Assembly: GCA_046732855.1 (NCBI GenBank)
Contig: JBKPNX010000087.1
Location: 8,976 to 72,975, forward strand
DNA from: JBKPNX01 sp046732855
GTDB taxonomy: Bacteria; Pseudomonadota; Alphaproteobacteria; Geminicoccales; Geminicoccaceae
Length of the DNA: 64,000 nucleotides
Direction of reading: 5' to 3'
The notes under the pieces are model-generated. The model was not told the origin of the DNA. It saw only the letters and a program-made list of their open reading frames with translations, and searched no databases. How positions within the stretch are numbered: position 1 is the stretch's first letter; every line of letters starts with the position of its first letter. This document shows, piece after piece, positions 8,730 to 16,881 of this stretch. The position numbers and the translations under genes are program-made.

Positions 8730-9023
8730 ATGCAGGATACATCACACACCGATAGGGAAGATACCGGCGAGGCTCGCTCCGAGCAGACCGCCCCCGCGCG
8801 GCGCGAGGTGCTGGCGACGATCGGCCGGTTCGCCTATGTGGCGCCAGCCCTGGCGCTGCTGGCGGAGCCCAAGTTCGCTCACGCCGGCTATGGCCGCGGT
8901 GGAGGCGGCGACGGCGGCGGCAGCTTCGGCGGCGGCGGCGACGGCGGCTTCGGCGGCGGCAAGGGGGTGTACCAGCGCCACAAGCGCCGGCGCAACGGCG
9001 GCCACTCGTGGAAGTTTTGGTGA
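8730..9023 (+). CDS. Putative RiPP precursor peptide: leader plus glycine-rich core
   Basis: A 97-residue peptide with a strong ribosome site (GGGGAGGACTGT before the ATG). Residues 1-22 are polar and acidic. Residues 24-52 form a segment (RREVLATIGRF, then YVAPALALL, ending in AHA) reminiscent of short alphaproteobacterial peptides encoded beside PqqD-domain proteins; it also looks like a twin-arginine or Sec signal with a cleavage site after AHA. Residues 53-79 are almost entirely Gly with two Asp, one Ser and two Phe. Residues 80-97 are strongly basic (RHKRRRN) and end in HSWKFW. The next two genes encode a recognition/kinase fusion and a nucleotidyltransferase, so I infer a modified, possibly exported peptide. 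No homologue with known function is recognised. It could instead be a small secreted glycine-rich structural protein. Confidence 0.7.
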   Translation: MQDTSHTDREDTGEARSEQTAPARREVLATIGRFAYVAPALALLAEPKFAHAGYGRGGGGDGGGSFGGGGDGGFGGGKGVYQRHKRRRNGGHSWKFW

Positions 9024-9065
9024 TAACCCGCCGCTGAGCACGCGCTCTACTCGCACGAGCTTGTC

Positions 9066-10256
9066 GTGCAGTATCCCTGCCGGATTGGCACAGCGCCATT
9101 CCTCGATGGGGTCGTCGTCCACGACGGGCGTACGGGCAGGCTGTTTCAGCTCAACCATACCGCCGCACAGGTATGGCGCTCGTTGCGGGACGGCGACCCA
9201 GAGGATGCGATCCTCGGAACTCTCGCGCACGCGCACGGGCTCGACCCGGTCGCGGTGCGGGGTGATCTCGAAGCCTTCGCACATGCGCTGCATAGCGCGG
9301 GACTGCTCGGCGCCGGGGAGCCGGGTGAGGAGGGCGCCGTACTGCGCCCGCCGCGTCAACGACCGGCATTGGATGCTGCGTACCGGATCGGCGAGATCGC
9401 GGTAAGGGTGATCTGCTACCCCGCGGAGATCGCGGCCGCGTTTGCCCCGCTGGCAGCACCCGCGCTCGCGCCCGACGCCGCGCGGCCGCAGGCCCGGCTG
9501 GCGTTGTTCCGCGCTCGCGGCGCTTTCGTACTGACCTGCGACGATCGCGTGGTCGACCGCCCGGACACGGCGCCCGCGGCGCGCTGGGCCATGGTGCGGC
9601 AGCTTGTTTCGGCAAGCACGCAACGCTCCTGGCTCGCCTTGCTGCACGCCGGCGCCGTTGCCAGCCCAGTGGGCTGCGTGCTGCTCTGCGGCGACAGCGG
9701 CGCCGGCAAGAGCTCGTTTCTTGCGGGCTTGGTTCATGCCGGGTTCCCGTTCATGGCCGATGACATCGTGCCGCTCGAAGAGGGCTCCCGTCTGGTCTGG
9801 CCGGTGCCGTTGGCGATCAGCATCAAGAACGGCAGCTGGCCCGTGGTCGGCGCCCTGTTTCCCGAACTCGAGCACGTTCCGGAGATCCAGTTTGGCGGCC
9901 GGAGAATGCGCTTTTTATGGCCCGGGCGGCGCGCCGTCGGCGCTGATGCGCCCGGCCGCCCCGCTGCCGCCGTGCTGTTTCCGCGCTACCTCAAGGACGC
10001 GCCGGTCGCACTGACCCGGCTCGACCCCGCTCAATCGCTGATCCTGCTCGGCGAGGGCGGCAGCCTCCTGCCTACGACCGACGCCGGGCTTGCGGAATTC
10101 CTCAGGTGGTGGGGCCGGCTCTCGGCATACCAGCTCTCGTACGGCAGGCTCGACGAGGCGGTCGCGGCGGTGCGCGTTCTCACCGACGGACTCGGCGCCG
10201 GCCGCAATGGCGCTGTGTCGGGCCTCGGGGGCGCGTTGATCGCCGCCGCACCCTGA
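9066..10256 (+). CDS. PqqD-like recognition domain fused to HPr-kinase-like (HprK) domain
   Basis: A 396-residue two-domain protein. Residues about 1-90 form a PqqD-like winged-helix fold (FLDGVVVHDGRTGRLFQLNHTAAQVW...), the RiPP recognition element that binds leader peptides. Residues about 185-350 resemble the HPr kinase/phosphorylase fold: P-loop GDSGAGKSS near residue 208 and ADDIVPLE near 230, matching HprK's GxxGxGKS and VADD motifs. Related HprK-like proteins phosphorylate the C-terminal serine of some lasso peptides (paeninodin type). Here the substrate is inferred to be the upstream peptide. The start is a GTG at 9066 with a weak ribosome site, 42 bases after the peptide stop. The nucleotidyltransferase follows four bases after its stop, so translation is probably coupled. 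Confidence 0.85.
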   Translation: MQYPCRIGTAPFLDGVVVHDGRTGRLFQLNHTAAQVWRSLRDGDPEDAILGTLAHAHGLDPVAVRGDLEAFAHALHSAGLLGAGEPGEEGAVLRPPRQRPALDAAYRIGEIAVRVICYPAEIAAAFAPLAAPALAPDAARPQARLALFRARGAFVLTCDDRVVDRPDTAPAARWAMVRQLVSASTQRSWLALLHAGAVASPVGCVLLCGDSGAGKSSFLAGLVHAGFPFMADDIVPLEEGSRLVWPVPLAISIKNGSWPVVGALFPELEHVPEIQFGGRRMRFLWPGRRAVGADAPGRPAAAVLFPRYLKDAPVALTRLDPAQSLILLGEGGSLLPTTDAGLAEFLRWWGRLSAYQLSYGRLDEAVAAVRVLTDGLGAGRNGAVSGLGGALIAAAP

Positions 10257-10260
10257 GAGC

Positions 10261-11385
10261 TTGCCCCGCGTCGCGACCCATCGCGTCCTTCGACCGCTGC
10301 CGCTGCTTTGCAGGTGGCTGGCGGCGGCGCACGAGCGGCGCAGGCTCGACGCCGCCTCGGTTGCCGCCCTGCTCGACCCGGCAGCCGACCTGGTCGGCCT
10401 CGCCCGACTGGCCGGGCGCCACTACGTCACGCCGATGCTCGCGGCGTGCATCGCCGATCCCGAGCTCCGGCGGCGCCTGCCGGACGACTTTGCTCTGTAC
10501 CTGGAGTTCATCCACGCCGAGAACCGCCGGCGCAACCAGGCCCTGCGGGTCCAGCTTCGGGAAATCGCGGGCTGCCTCAACGAGATCGGCATCGAGCCCG
10601 TTGTGCTGAAAGGCGCCATCCGGCTCGTGGACGGGCTGTACTCCGACCTGGGCTGGCGCTTCATGCGCGACCTCGACCTGCTGATCGCGCGCGAGCGCCT
10701 GGTCGACGCGGTGGCCCGTCTGGCAGCGGTCGGCTACAGCTTCACGCCGGCCGCCGCAGACCAGCCCGCGCAGCACCGGCATGTGCCGCCGCTGGCGCGC
10801 GTTGATGATGTTGCCGTGGTCGAGCTTCATTCCGACCTCCTACCGCAGCGGCAAGAGTTCTGTCGTGCCGAGGACGTGCTGGCCGGGGCGCAGGCTGTCG
10901 ACCTGGACGGGGCGCGCGTACGGGTCCCACACGCGATCCACCAACTCGCCCATCTGATCGGGCATGACCGCTTCGATCCCGACCTGCACCTGTCCGGGAT
11001 GTTCCTGCTGCGCAGCGTATTCGAGACGGCGCTCCTGTGCCGCGACCAGGTCGTGGTCGGACGATTGCTCGCGCGCGCCGCGCGCGCCGGCCTGGAGGGT
11101 TGCGTGCGGGTCCGGCTTGGCCTCGCCGCCCGTCTTTTCCCGGACCATGTCGCGCACCGGGCAGGCGACGATCTCCTCGCGCGTTTGCAGGTGCCGGCAC
11201 TCATCGCCATTGAGCGCCTCGACGAGACTGCGCGATGGCGCCGGCTCGTCGGGCTCGGGCGCGTGCGAGCAGGCAGGCTCCTGACGTCACCGGTCGAGCG
11301 CGCGCATCTTGTCTCAAACATGCTGTCGCTGGACTATTGGCGTTCCAGCATGGGACGGGTCCACCGGGTATGGGCGGGGGATTGA
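10261..11385 (+). CDS. Nucleotidyltransferase family protein (NTP_transf_5 type)
   Basis: A 374-residue protein of the family-5-type nucleotidyltransferases, a group frequently encoded in lasso-peptide and related RiPP clusters beside HprK-like kinases. The catalytic region is visible near residues 116-145 as VVLKGAIRLVDGLY followed by RFMRDLDLLI, where the paired aspartates (DLDLL) would bind metal and NTP. A second conserved block is HQLAHLIGHDRF. Its chemistry on peptides has not been established to my knowledge; transfer of a nucleotide or its phosphate to the peptide is plausible. The start is TTG at 10261, four bases after the upstream stop. It ends the cassette: no asparagine-synthetase-like cyclase, transglutaminase-like protease or transporter follows. 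Confidence 0.82.
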   Translation: MPRVATHRVLRPLPLLCRWLAAAHERRRLDAASVAALLDPAADLVGLARLAGRHYVTPMLAACIADPELRRRLPDDFALYLEFIHAENRRRNQALRVQLREIAGCLNEIGIEPVVLKGAIRLVDGLYSDLGWRFMRDLDLLIARERLVDAVARLAAVGYSFTPAAADQPAQHRHVPPLARVDDVAVVELHSDLLPQRQEFCRAEDVLAGAQAVDLDGARVRVPHAIHQLAHLIGHDRFDPDLHLSGMFLLRSVFETALLCRDQVVVGRLLARAARAGLEGCVRVRLGLAARLFPDHVAHRAGDDLLARLQVPALIAIERLDETARWRRLVGLGRVRAGRLLTSPVERAHLVSNMLSLDYWRSSMGRVHRVWAGD

Positions 11386-11489
11386 CCGCCCGGGACCGCC
11401 GCCCGGCGGCCGCGTGACATGACGAAGCGAGTTTCGTGGAGCCGACTACGCCGGGAGCGGCGAGCCGAACGGCGGGAAGCTCGGGCCAA

Positions 11490-11861
<372 letters not shown>

Positions 11862-12123
11862 GGTCCGTTCCCCTCATGCGTTGGCCCACTGCCAGTAAGC
11901 GTCGTGCCGCCGCCTGACAAGAGCACGCCGCCGTCTCGTCGGTGACGGCGCCCCGGCCTCCGCCGCATCCTGGCCGGCTCGAGCAGTCGGGGCCGCAACG
12001 TCATGGCGCACCCCGCTGCCTCGGACTGAGTTCGGATCAAGGCTTGTCTTGTTACCGCCACAAGGTTGCGGCACGCTGAGGCGATGGGCGCTTCGTCGCG
12101 CCCGAGTGACAGGGAGGATTGGG

Positions 12124-13323
12124 ATGAGTGACCACCTTTCCGCCGGGGCAACCTTCGGCGCTGGCGCAGATCTCGCGGCGTCCCGCGCCGGCCTCGCACG
12201 CTCGCGCCGGGGCCACAGCGCGAACGCGTCTTGGCTGCTCGGCGCGGTAGCGGTTGCCGCGCTGGGGCTCGCGCCGACCACCGCCGATGCGGCCGGCTCC
12301 CCGGCGGCGAGCGCGACCAGTGCCGCGGATCTCGGCGGTATGGAACAGCTCATTGCGGCCGCCAAGGAGGAGGGCGAGCTCAACGTCATCGCGCTCCCGC
12401 CGGACTGGGCCAACTACGGCAAGATGATCGAGGCGTTCGCGCAGAAGTACGGCATCGAGGTCAACAGCGCCCAGCCGGACGCCAGCAGCCAGGACGAGAT
12501 CAATGCCGCGAACCAGCTGCGCGGACAGGCGCGCGCCCCAGACGTGTTCGATCTTGGCGTCAACGTCGCTCTGCGCAACACCGACCTGTTCACACCCTAC
12601 AAGGTCGCGACCTGGGCCGACGTGCCCGACGCGCTCAAGGATCCGAAGGGGCTCTGGGTCAGCGACTACGGCGGCTACATGTCGATCGGCTACGATGCTG
12701 ACAGCGTGCCCGCCGTGACCAGCGTGAAGGATCTGCTGAAACCGGAGTACCGAGGGAAAGTCGCGCTGAATGGCAATCCGACCCAGGCATCGGCTGGGTT
12801 CCACGGGGTGATGATGGCGGCGCTCGCCAACGGCGGCTCCGCCGACGACATCGCGCCGGGCGTCGAGTTCTTCCGTCAGCTCAAGCAAGCCGGCAACTTC
12901 CTGCCGGTCGATCCGACGCCGGCCACGATCGCGTCCGGCCAGACGCCGGTGGTGATCGACTGGGAGTATCTGAATGTCGCGCAGACCGCAGCGCTCGAGG
13001 GCCAGCGCGACTGGAAGCTGGTCGTGCCCGAAGGCGCCGTTGTCGGTGCCTTCTACGTGCAGGCGATCAGCAAGGACGCTCCGCACCCCGCCGCGGCGCG
13101 CCTGTGGCAGGAGTTCCTGTACTCGGATGAGGGCCAGAACATCTGGTTGCAAGGTTTCGCGCGGCCGGTGCGCCTGGACGCGATGGTCGCGGCGGGTACG
13201 GTCGACAAAGAGGCCGTGGCAAACCTGCCTGAGGCCAAGGGCACGCCCGTATTCCTGACCCAGGATCAGTTGGCGAAGCAGCAGCAGTATCTGCTCGAGA
13301 ACTGGGAGAAGGCGGTCGAGTGA
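12124..13323 (+). CDS. ABC transporter substrate-binding protein (polyamine/iron/phosphonate type)
   Basis: A 399-residue periplasmic binding protein of the SBP_bac_1/8 class (PotD-, FbpA- and 2-aminoethylphosphonate-binding relatives). After a long n-region the signal peptide hydrophobic core is WLLGAVAVAALGLAP with cleavage around ADAAG. The mature protein shows LNVIALPPDWANYGKMIEAF, the APDVFDLG segment and the hinge/ligand region PEYRGKVALNGNP...VVIDWEYL. I chose the ATG at 12124 (preceded by GGGAGGATTGG) over a frame extension to 12049. It is the first gene of a four-gene importer; its TGA overlaps the GTG of the first permease. The solute is unresolved. Confidence 0.9.
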   Translation: MSDHLSAGATFGAGADLAASRAGLARSRRGHSANASWLLGAVAVAALGLAPTTADAAGSPAASATSAADLGGMEQLIAAAKEEGELNVIALPPDWANYGKMIEAFAQKYGIEVNSAQPDASSQDEINAANQLRGQARAPDVFDLGVNVALRNTDLFTPYKVATWADVPDALKDPKGLWVSDYGGYMSIGYDADSVPAVTSVKDLLKPEYRGKVALNGNPTQASAGFHGVMMAALANGGSADDIAPGVEFFRQLKQAGNFLPVDPTPATIASGQTPVVIDWEYLNVAQTAALEGQRDWKLVVPEGAVVGAFYVQAISKDAPHPAAARLWQEFLYSDEGQNIWLQGFARPVRLDAMVAAGTVDKEAVANLPEAKGTPVFLTQDQLAKQQQYLLENWEKAVE

Positions 13324-14258
13324 CGCCGCGCGGCTCGCCACCACCCTCTCCAGTCGCCGCCGCGATTCCCGCCGATGCCGCCACGTCCAATGGCGGCATC
13401 GGTCGCGGATTGCGCCGGTGGCTGGATTACGTGGGTGTGCTGCCGTTTGCCATTTTCGTCGCACTCTTTCTGCTCTGGCCGACGGTCCTGGTCGTGCTGG
13501 GCGCGTTCGAGCACCCCGAAGGCGGGCCCACGCTTGCCAATCTCGCGCAGGCGGCCCAGGGCACTTATCTGCAGACCTTCGTGACCTCGGCCGTGCTGTC
13601 GGCCATCACCGCCGCGCTCGGCGCGGTGTTGGGAGGCCTCCTAGCGTGGGCGATCTCGGTCGGGCACCGGGCCGGCCTGCTGCGCCGTCTCGTGCTCGCG
13701 GGCTCGGGCACGCTGGCCCAGTTCGGCGGCGTGATGCTCGCGTTCGCCTTTCTCGCGACGTTCGGGTTTAACGGCCTGGTCACGCTGTTTCTGCATGACC
13801 GGCTCGGGATCGACACCTTCGCGTGGGGCGCCTGGATCTACGAGCTGCCCGGTCTTGCTCTGGTCTACACTTACTTCCAGATCCCCCTGATGGTGATCGT
13901 CTTCCTGCCTGCGCTCGACGGATTGCGGCCGCAGTGGCGCGAAGCGTGCGAAAGCCTGGGCGGCAGCGCATGGACCTACTGGCGCTACATCGCCTTCCCG
14001 GTCCTCTGGCCGTCCTTTCTCGGCGCCACGCTGCTTCTGTTCGCCAACGCCTTCTCGGCCTACGCCACGGCCAAGGCCCTGATCTCCCAGGCGAGCCCGC
14101 TCGTGTCGCTGCGCATCGGCACCTTTCTCACGAGCGAGATCGTGCTCGGCCAGGCCAACGTCGGCAAGGCGCTGGCGTTGGGCATGATCGTGGTCGTGGC
14201 GGTGACCATGACGATCTATGCCAGGCTGCAGAAGAGAACGTCGCGATGGCTGCGCTGA
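13320..14258 (+). CDS. ABC transporter permease, first subunit
   Basis: A 312-residue inner-membrane permease of the BPD_transp_1 class with about six transmembrane helices (FAIFVALFLLWPTVLVVLGAF near the N-terminus). The cytoplasmic EAA loop that contacts the ATPase is visible as EACESLGGSAWTYWRYIAFPVLWPS near residues 220-243. It pairs with the permease that starts at 14246. The GTG start overlaps the stop of the binding-protein gene in the arrangement GTGA, a sign of translational coupling. Confidence 0.92.
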   Translation: MTPRGSPPPSPVAAAIPADAATSNGGIGRGLRRWLDYVGVLPFAIFVALFLLWPTVLVVLGAFEHPEGGPTLANLAQAAQGTYLQTFVTSAVLSAITAALGAVLGGLLAWAISVGHRAGLLRRLVLAGSGTLAQFGGVMLAFAFLATFGFNGLVTLFLHDRLGIDTFAWGAWIYELPGLALVYTYFQIPLMVIVFLPALDGLRPQWREACESLGGSAWTYWRYIAFPVLWPSFLGATLLLFANAFSAYATAKALISQASPLVSLRIGTFLTSEIVLGQANVGKALALGMIVVVAVTMTIYARLQKRTSRWLR

Positions 14259-15058
14259 CCGGCGCTCCGCCCCGGCGCGCCTTTGGCGCCGGCGCGCTGC
14301 GCTGGGCGGTGCTACTCTCGATCGGCGCCTTCATGCTGCTGCCGCTCGCGGCGATGCTCGAGTTTTCCACGCGCGGCATGCGCGGAACACGCAGTCTAAG
14401 GGCCTGGACTGCGATTGGCGCGAACCCGGACCTGCTCGCCGCGATCTGGGTGTCGCTTGAGCTCGCCGCGCTCACCGTCTTGGTGGTGCTCGTCCTGCTC
14501 GTGCCGACCATGGTCTGGGTGCAACTGCGCCTGCCCGGGCTGTCGCGCTTGATCGAGTTCGTCTGTCTCCTGCCGCTCGCGATTCCGGCCATCGTCCTCG
14601 TCGTCGGGCTCGCTCCCGTCTACCAGTGGGTGTCCTACCTGTTTGGCGAATCGCCGAACACCCTGACCTTCGTATACGTCGTCCTCGTGCTGCCGTTTGC
14701 CTACCGCGCGCTCGCGACCGGCCTCGCGGCAATCGATCTCGTGACTCTCGCCGAGGCCGGCCGCAGCCTCGGCTGCTCGTGGTTCGGCGTGATCTGGCGG
14801 ATCGTGGTGCCCAACATCATGGGCGCGATCATGTCCGCAGCGCTGATCTCGGTCGCCCTGGTGCTCGGCGAGTTCACGATCTCGTCGCTGTTGAACTTCG
14901 AGACGTTGCAGGTCGCGATCAATCTCCTTGGTAAGCGGGACGCGAGCATCGCGGTCGCGGTCTCGCTCGCGGCGCTCCTGCTCGCCACAGGCCTCCTGTT
15001 CCTGCTGTCGTACGTCGACCAGAGCGGCCGCGCCAGAGCGCGCGCGGCGGACGAATGA
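14246..15058 (+). CDS. ABC transporter permease, second subunit
   Basis: A 270-residue inner-membrane permease with six predicted helices (VLLSIGAFMLLPLAAML, LAALTVLVVLVLLVPTMVWV, FVCLLPLAIPAIVLVVGLAP and others) and the EAA loop EAGRSLGCSWFGVIWRIVVP near residue 172, the usual coupling helix. It starts at an ATG inside the 3' end of the first permease (13-base overlap) and its stop overlaps the ATPase start (ATGA). It forms the translocation pore together with the first permease. Confidence 0.92.
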   Translation: MAALTGAPPRRAFGAGALRWAVLLSIGAFMLLPLAAMLEFSTRGMRGTRSLRAWTAIGANPDLLAAIWVSLELAALTVLVVLVLLVPTMVWVQLRLPGLSRLIEFVCLLPLAIPAIVLVVGLAPVYQWVSYLFGESPNTLTFVYVVLVLPFAYRALATGLAAIDLVTLAEAGRSLGCSWFGVIWRIVVPNIMGAIMSAALISVALVLGEFTISSLLNFETLQVAINLLGKRDASIAVAVSLAALLLATGLLFLLSYVDQSGRARARAADE

Positions 15059-16149
15059 GCCTTCCGCAGCGAGCCCCGCAAGCGTCGGCAACAAAGTCCG
15101 ACGCCACGCCGCGCTCCGGCGTGCACGTGCAGCTGGTCGAGCTGCGCCGCAAATTCGGCGCAGTGAGTGCCCTCGACGGTCTGTCGCTCGACCTCGCCCC
15201 TGGCGAGCTCGTGGCGCTGCTCGGCCCATCGGGCTGCGGCAAGACCACGGCGCTTCGATCCCTTGCCGGTCTGGAGCGGCTTGACTCCGGCCGCGTGCTG
15301 CTCGACGGGCGGGATATCACGTACATGCCGGCGAGCCGACGGGACATGGGGATGGTGTTCCAGGCCTATAGCTTGTTCCCGCACCTGACCGCGCGCGACA
15401 ACGTCGCCTTCGGCCTGCGTCTGCGGCGCATGGCGAGCGCGGAGCGGCTGCGCGTTGCGGACCGGCTGCTCGAGCTCGTGCATCTCGCCGACAAGGGCAA
15501 GAGCTATCCGCACCAGCTCTCCGGAGGCCAGCAACAGCGGGTAGCCCTGGCCCGGGCGCTCGCGATCGAGCCGCAGGTTCTGCTGCTCGACGAGCCGCTC
15601 TCGGCGCTCGACGCCAAGGTGCGCGCGCAGCTGCGCGACGAGATCCATCGGATCCAGACCGAGGTCGGCATCACGACCCTGTTCGTCACTCACGATCAGG
15701 ACGAGGCGCTCGCGATCGCCGATCGCGTGGCCGTGATCTTTGCCGGCCGGCTGGAGCAGATCGCGCCGCCGGCCGAGCTGTACGAGCGCCCGCGCACGGC
15801 GCGAGTCGCCGACTTCGTTGGTCTGTCCAGTCATCTGCCCGGCACGGCGGAGCGCGGCACGGCCATGGTGCTGGACGCCCGCCTGCCGCTCCTGCCGGGT
15901 TCAGTCATGGATGGGCCGGTCACCGTGCTGGTACGGCCAGAAATGGTCGAGCTGAAGCCCGATCCCGCGGGCCCGGACCGGATCGTCGCCGTCAGCTTCC
16001 TGGGCTCGATCGCGCGCGTCCAGGTCCGCCTCGCCGATGGCACCCTCGTGCTCGCGCAGGTGTCGAGCGCGGAAGTCGGGCGCTTCGAGCACGGCGATGC
16101 GGTGCGCGTCGGGGTGAAGCCGACGCCCGTGCTGGCGGGGAAGGCCTGA
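15055..16149 (+). CDS. ABC transporter ATP-binding protein (PotA/FbpC-like)
   Basis: A 364-residue cytoplasmic ATPase driving the importer encoded just upstream. It has the full nucleotide-binding set: Walker A GPSGCGKTT near residue 60, Q-loop VFQAYSLFPHLTARDNVAFG, signature LSGGQQQRVALARAL near 156, Walker B VLLLDEPLSALD near 178 and the switch histidine FVTHDQDEA. About 120 C-terminal residues form the TOBE-type regulatory domain characteristic of the PotA/FbpC/PhnT subfamily, which supports a polyamine, ferric-iron or phosphonate substrate. It overlaps the second permease by four bases. Confidence 0.93.
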   Translation: MSLPQRAPQASATKSDATPRSGVHVQLVELRRKFGAVSALDGLSLDLAPGELVALLGPSGCGKTTALRSLAGLERLDSGRVLLDGRDITYMPASRRDMGMVFQAYSLFPHLTARDNVAFGLRLRRMASAERLRVADRLLELVHLADKGKSYPHQLSGGQQQRVALARALAIEPQVLLLDEPLSALDAKVRAQLRDEIHRIQTEVGITTLFVTHDQDEALAIADRVAVIFAGRLEQIAPPAELYERPRTARVADFVGLSSHLPGTAERGTAMVLDARLPLLPGSVMDGPVTVLVRPEMVELKPDPAGPDRIVAVSFLGSIARVQVRLADGTLVLAQVSSAEVGRFEHGDAVRVGVKPTPVLAGKA

Positions 16150-16249
16150 CCGGCGTACGGTTCGATCGGCCTGCTCCTGCCGGTGCGCGGGCGGCGGCTG
16201 CCCCGGCCACCGCAGGACCAAGCAGGCTCCGTCAGAGGAGTGATCGGCC

Positions 16250-16645
16250 ATGCGTGTGCTGATCTGCGGCGGGGGCGTGATCGGGGCGGCCATCGCCTAC
16301 TTTTGCAGCCTGAAGCAGGCCGATGTCGTGGTCATCGAGCGGACCGGCGTCGCGTGCGCCGCGTCGGGCAAGTCCGGCGGATTCCTTGCTCTGGACTGGT
16401 GTGACGCCTCGCCCCTGGCGCCGCTCGCCCGACGCAGTTTCGAGCTCCACGCCGAACTCGCGAGCACCTTCGATGGCAGATGGGACTATCGACGGCTCGA
16501 GTCGTTGGGCGTGGTGGCCAGCGCCTGGCGCCGACCGGGTGCGGCCGCCAGCCGGCTGGCGTCGCCGGACTGGCGCCTCGATGTGCTCGAGATGAAGTGC
16601 CATCCGGGCGGCGCGATCGGCGTTTCGGGGCGGCGATGGACTCGC
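16250..16645 (+). pseudogene. Truncated FAD-dependent oxidoreductase (glycine/D-amino-acid oxidase family)
   Basis: The first 130 or so codons encode the N-terminus of a DAO-family flavoprotein: the FAD-binding Rossmann motif VLICGGGVIGAAIAYF with GxGxxG spacing, the second strand VVVIERTGVACAASGKSGGFL, and LAPLARRSFELHAELA. A full protein has 350-400 residues. Here the match fades before base 16630 and the downstream bases belong to an unrelated ceramidase-like fragment (16646-16824), although the frame stays open to 16726. The gene lies directly behind the ABC importer, where such oxidases often handle the imported amine, so the importer may have lost its catabolic partner. Confidence 0.75.
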
Positions 16646-16824
16646 ATGCCTTATCGAAGCTTCTCGAGCAGTTCGACGGCCAAGTCTTCGACCTGTCGGG
16701 CAACAGCGTCAGCGGCCATACCTTGAAGCATCTGACCGCAGCAGCGGCAACCGTTGTCGTGCTGCGCATGCTAACTGACCCGACGGTCCGCGCGGCGCTG
16801 CCTGAACGACCGCGAGCATCGTGA
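16646..16824 (+). pseudogene. C-terminal fragment of an alkaline-ceramidase-like membrane protein
   Basis: From 16648 the frame reads ALSKLLEQFDGQVF, then SGNSVSGHTLKHLTAAAATVVVLRML, and ends at a stop at 16822-16824. This is the end of a ceramidase/CREST-family protein, including the HxxxH pair (HTLKH) that supplies two zinc ligands. The N-terminal 226 residues are absent here and match the truncated gene at 63285-63963. Joining 63285 (minus strand) to 16646 (plus strand) gives an in-frame GWYALSKLLEQFD. An ATG at 16636 could start a short peptide but is probably fortuitous. Confidence 0.75.
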
Positions 16825-16881
16825 CCAAGCGCACGTCGGTCGACATCGCAGACTGCCCGAGGCCCGCCCTTCAGCTCCAGC

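Noticed and set aside
8730..11385. Classification as a lasso-peptide cluster
   Set aside because: No asparagine-synthetase-like cyclase, no transglutaminase-like leader protease and no exporter within the neighbouring genes; the putative core is also too long and Gly-rich for a lasso fold.
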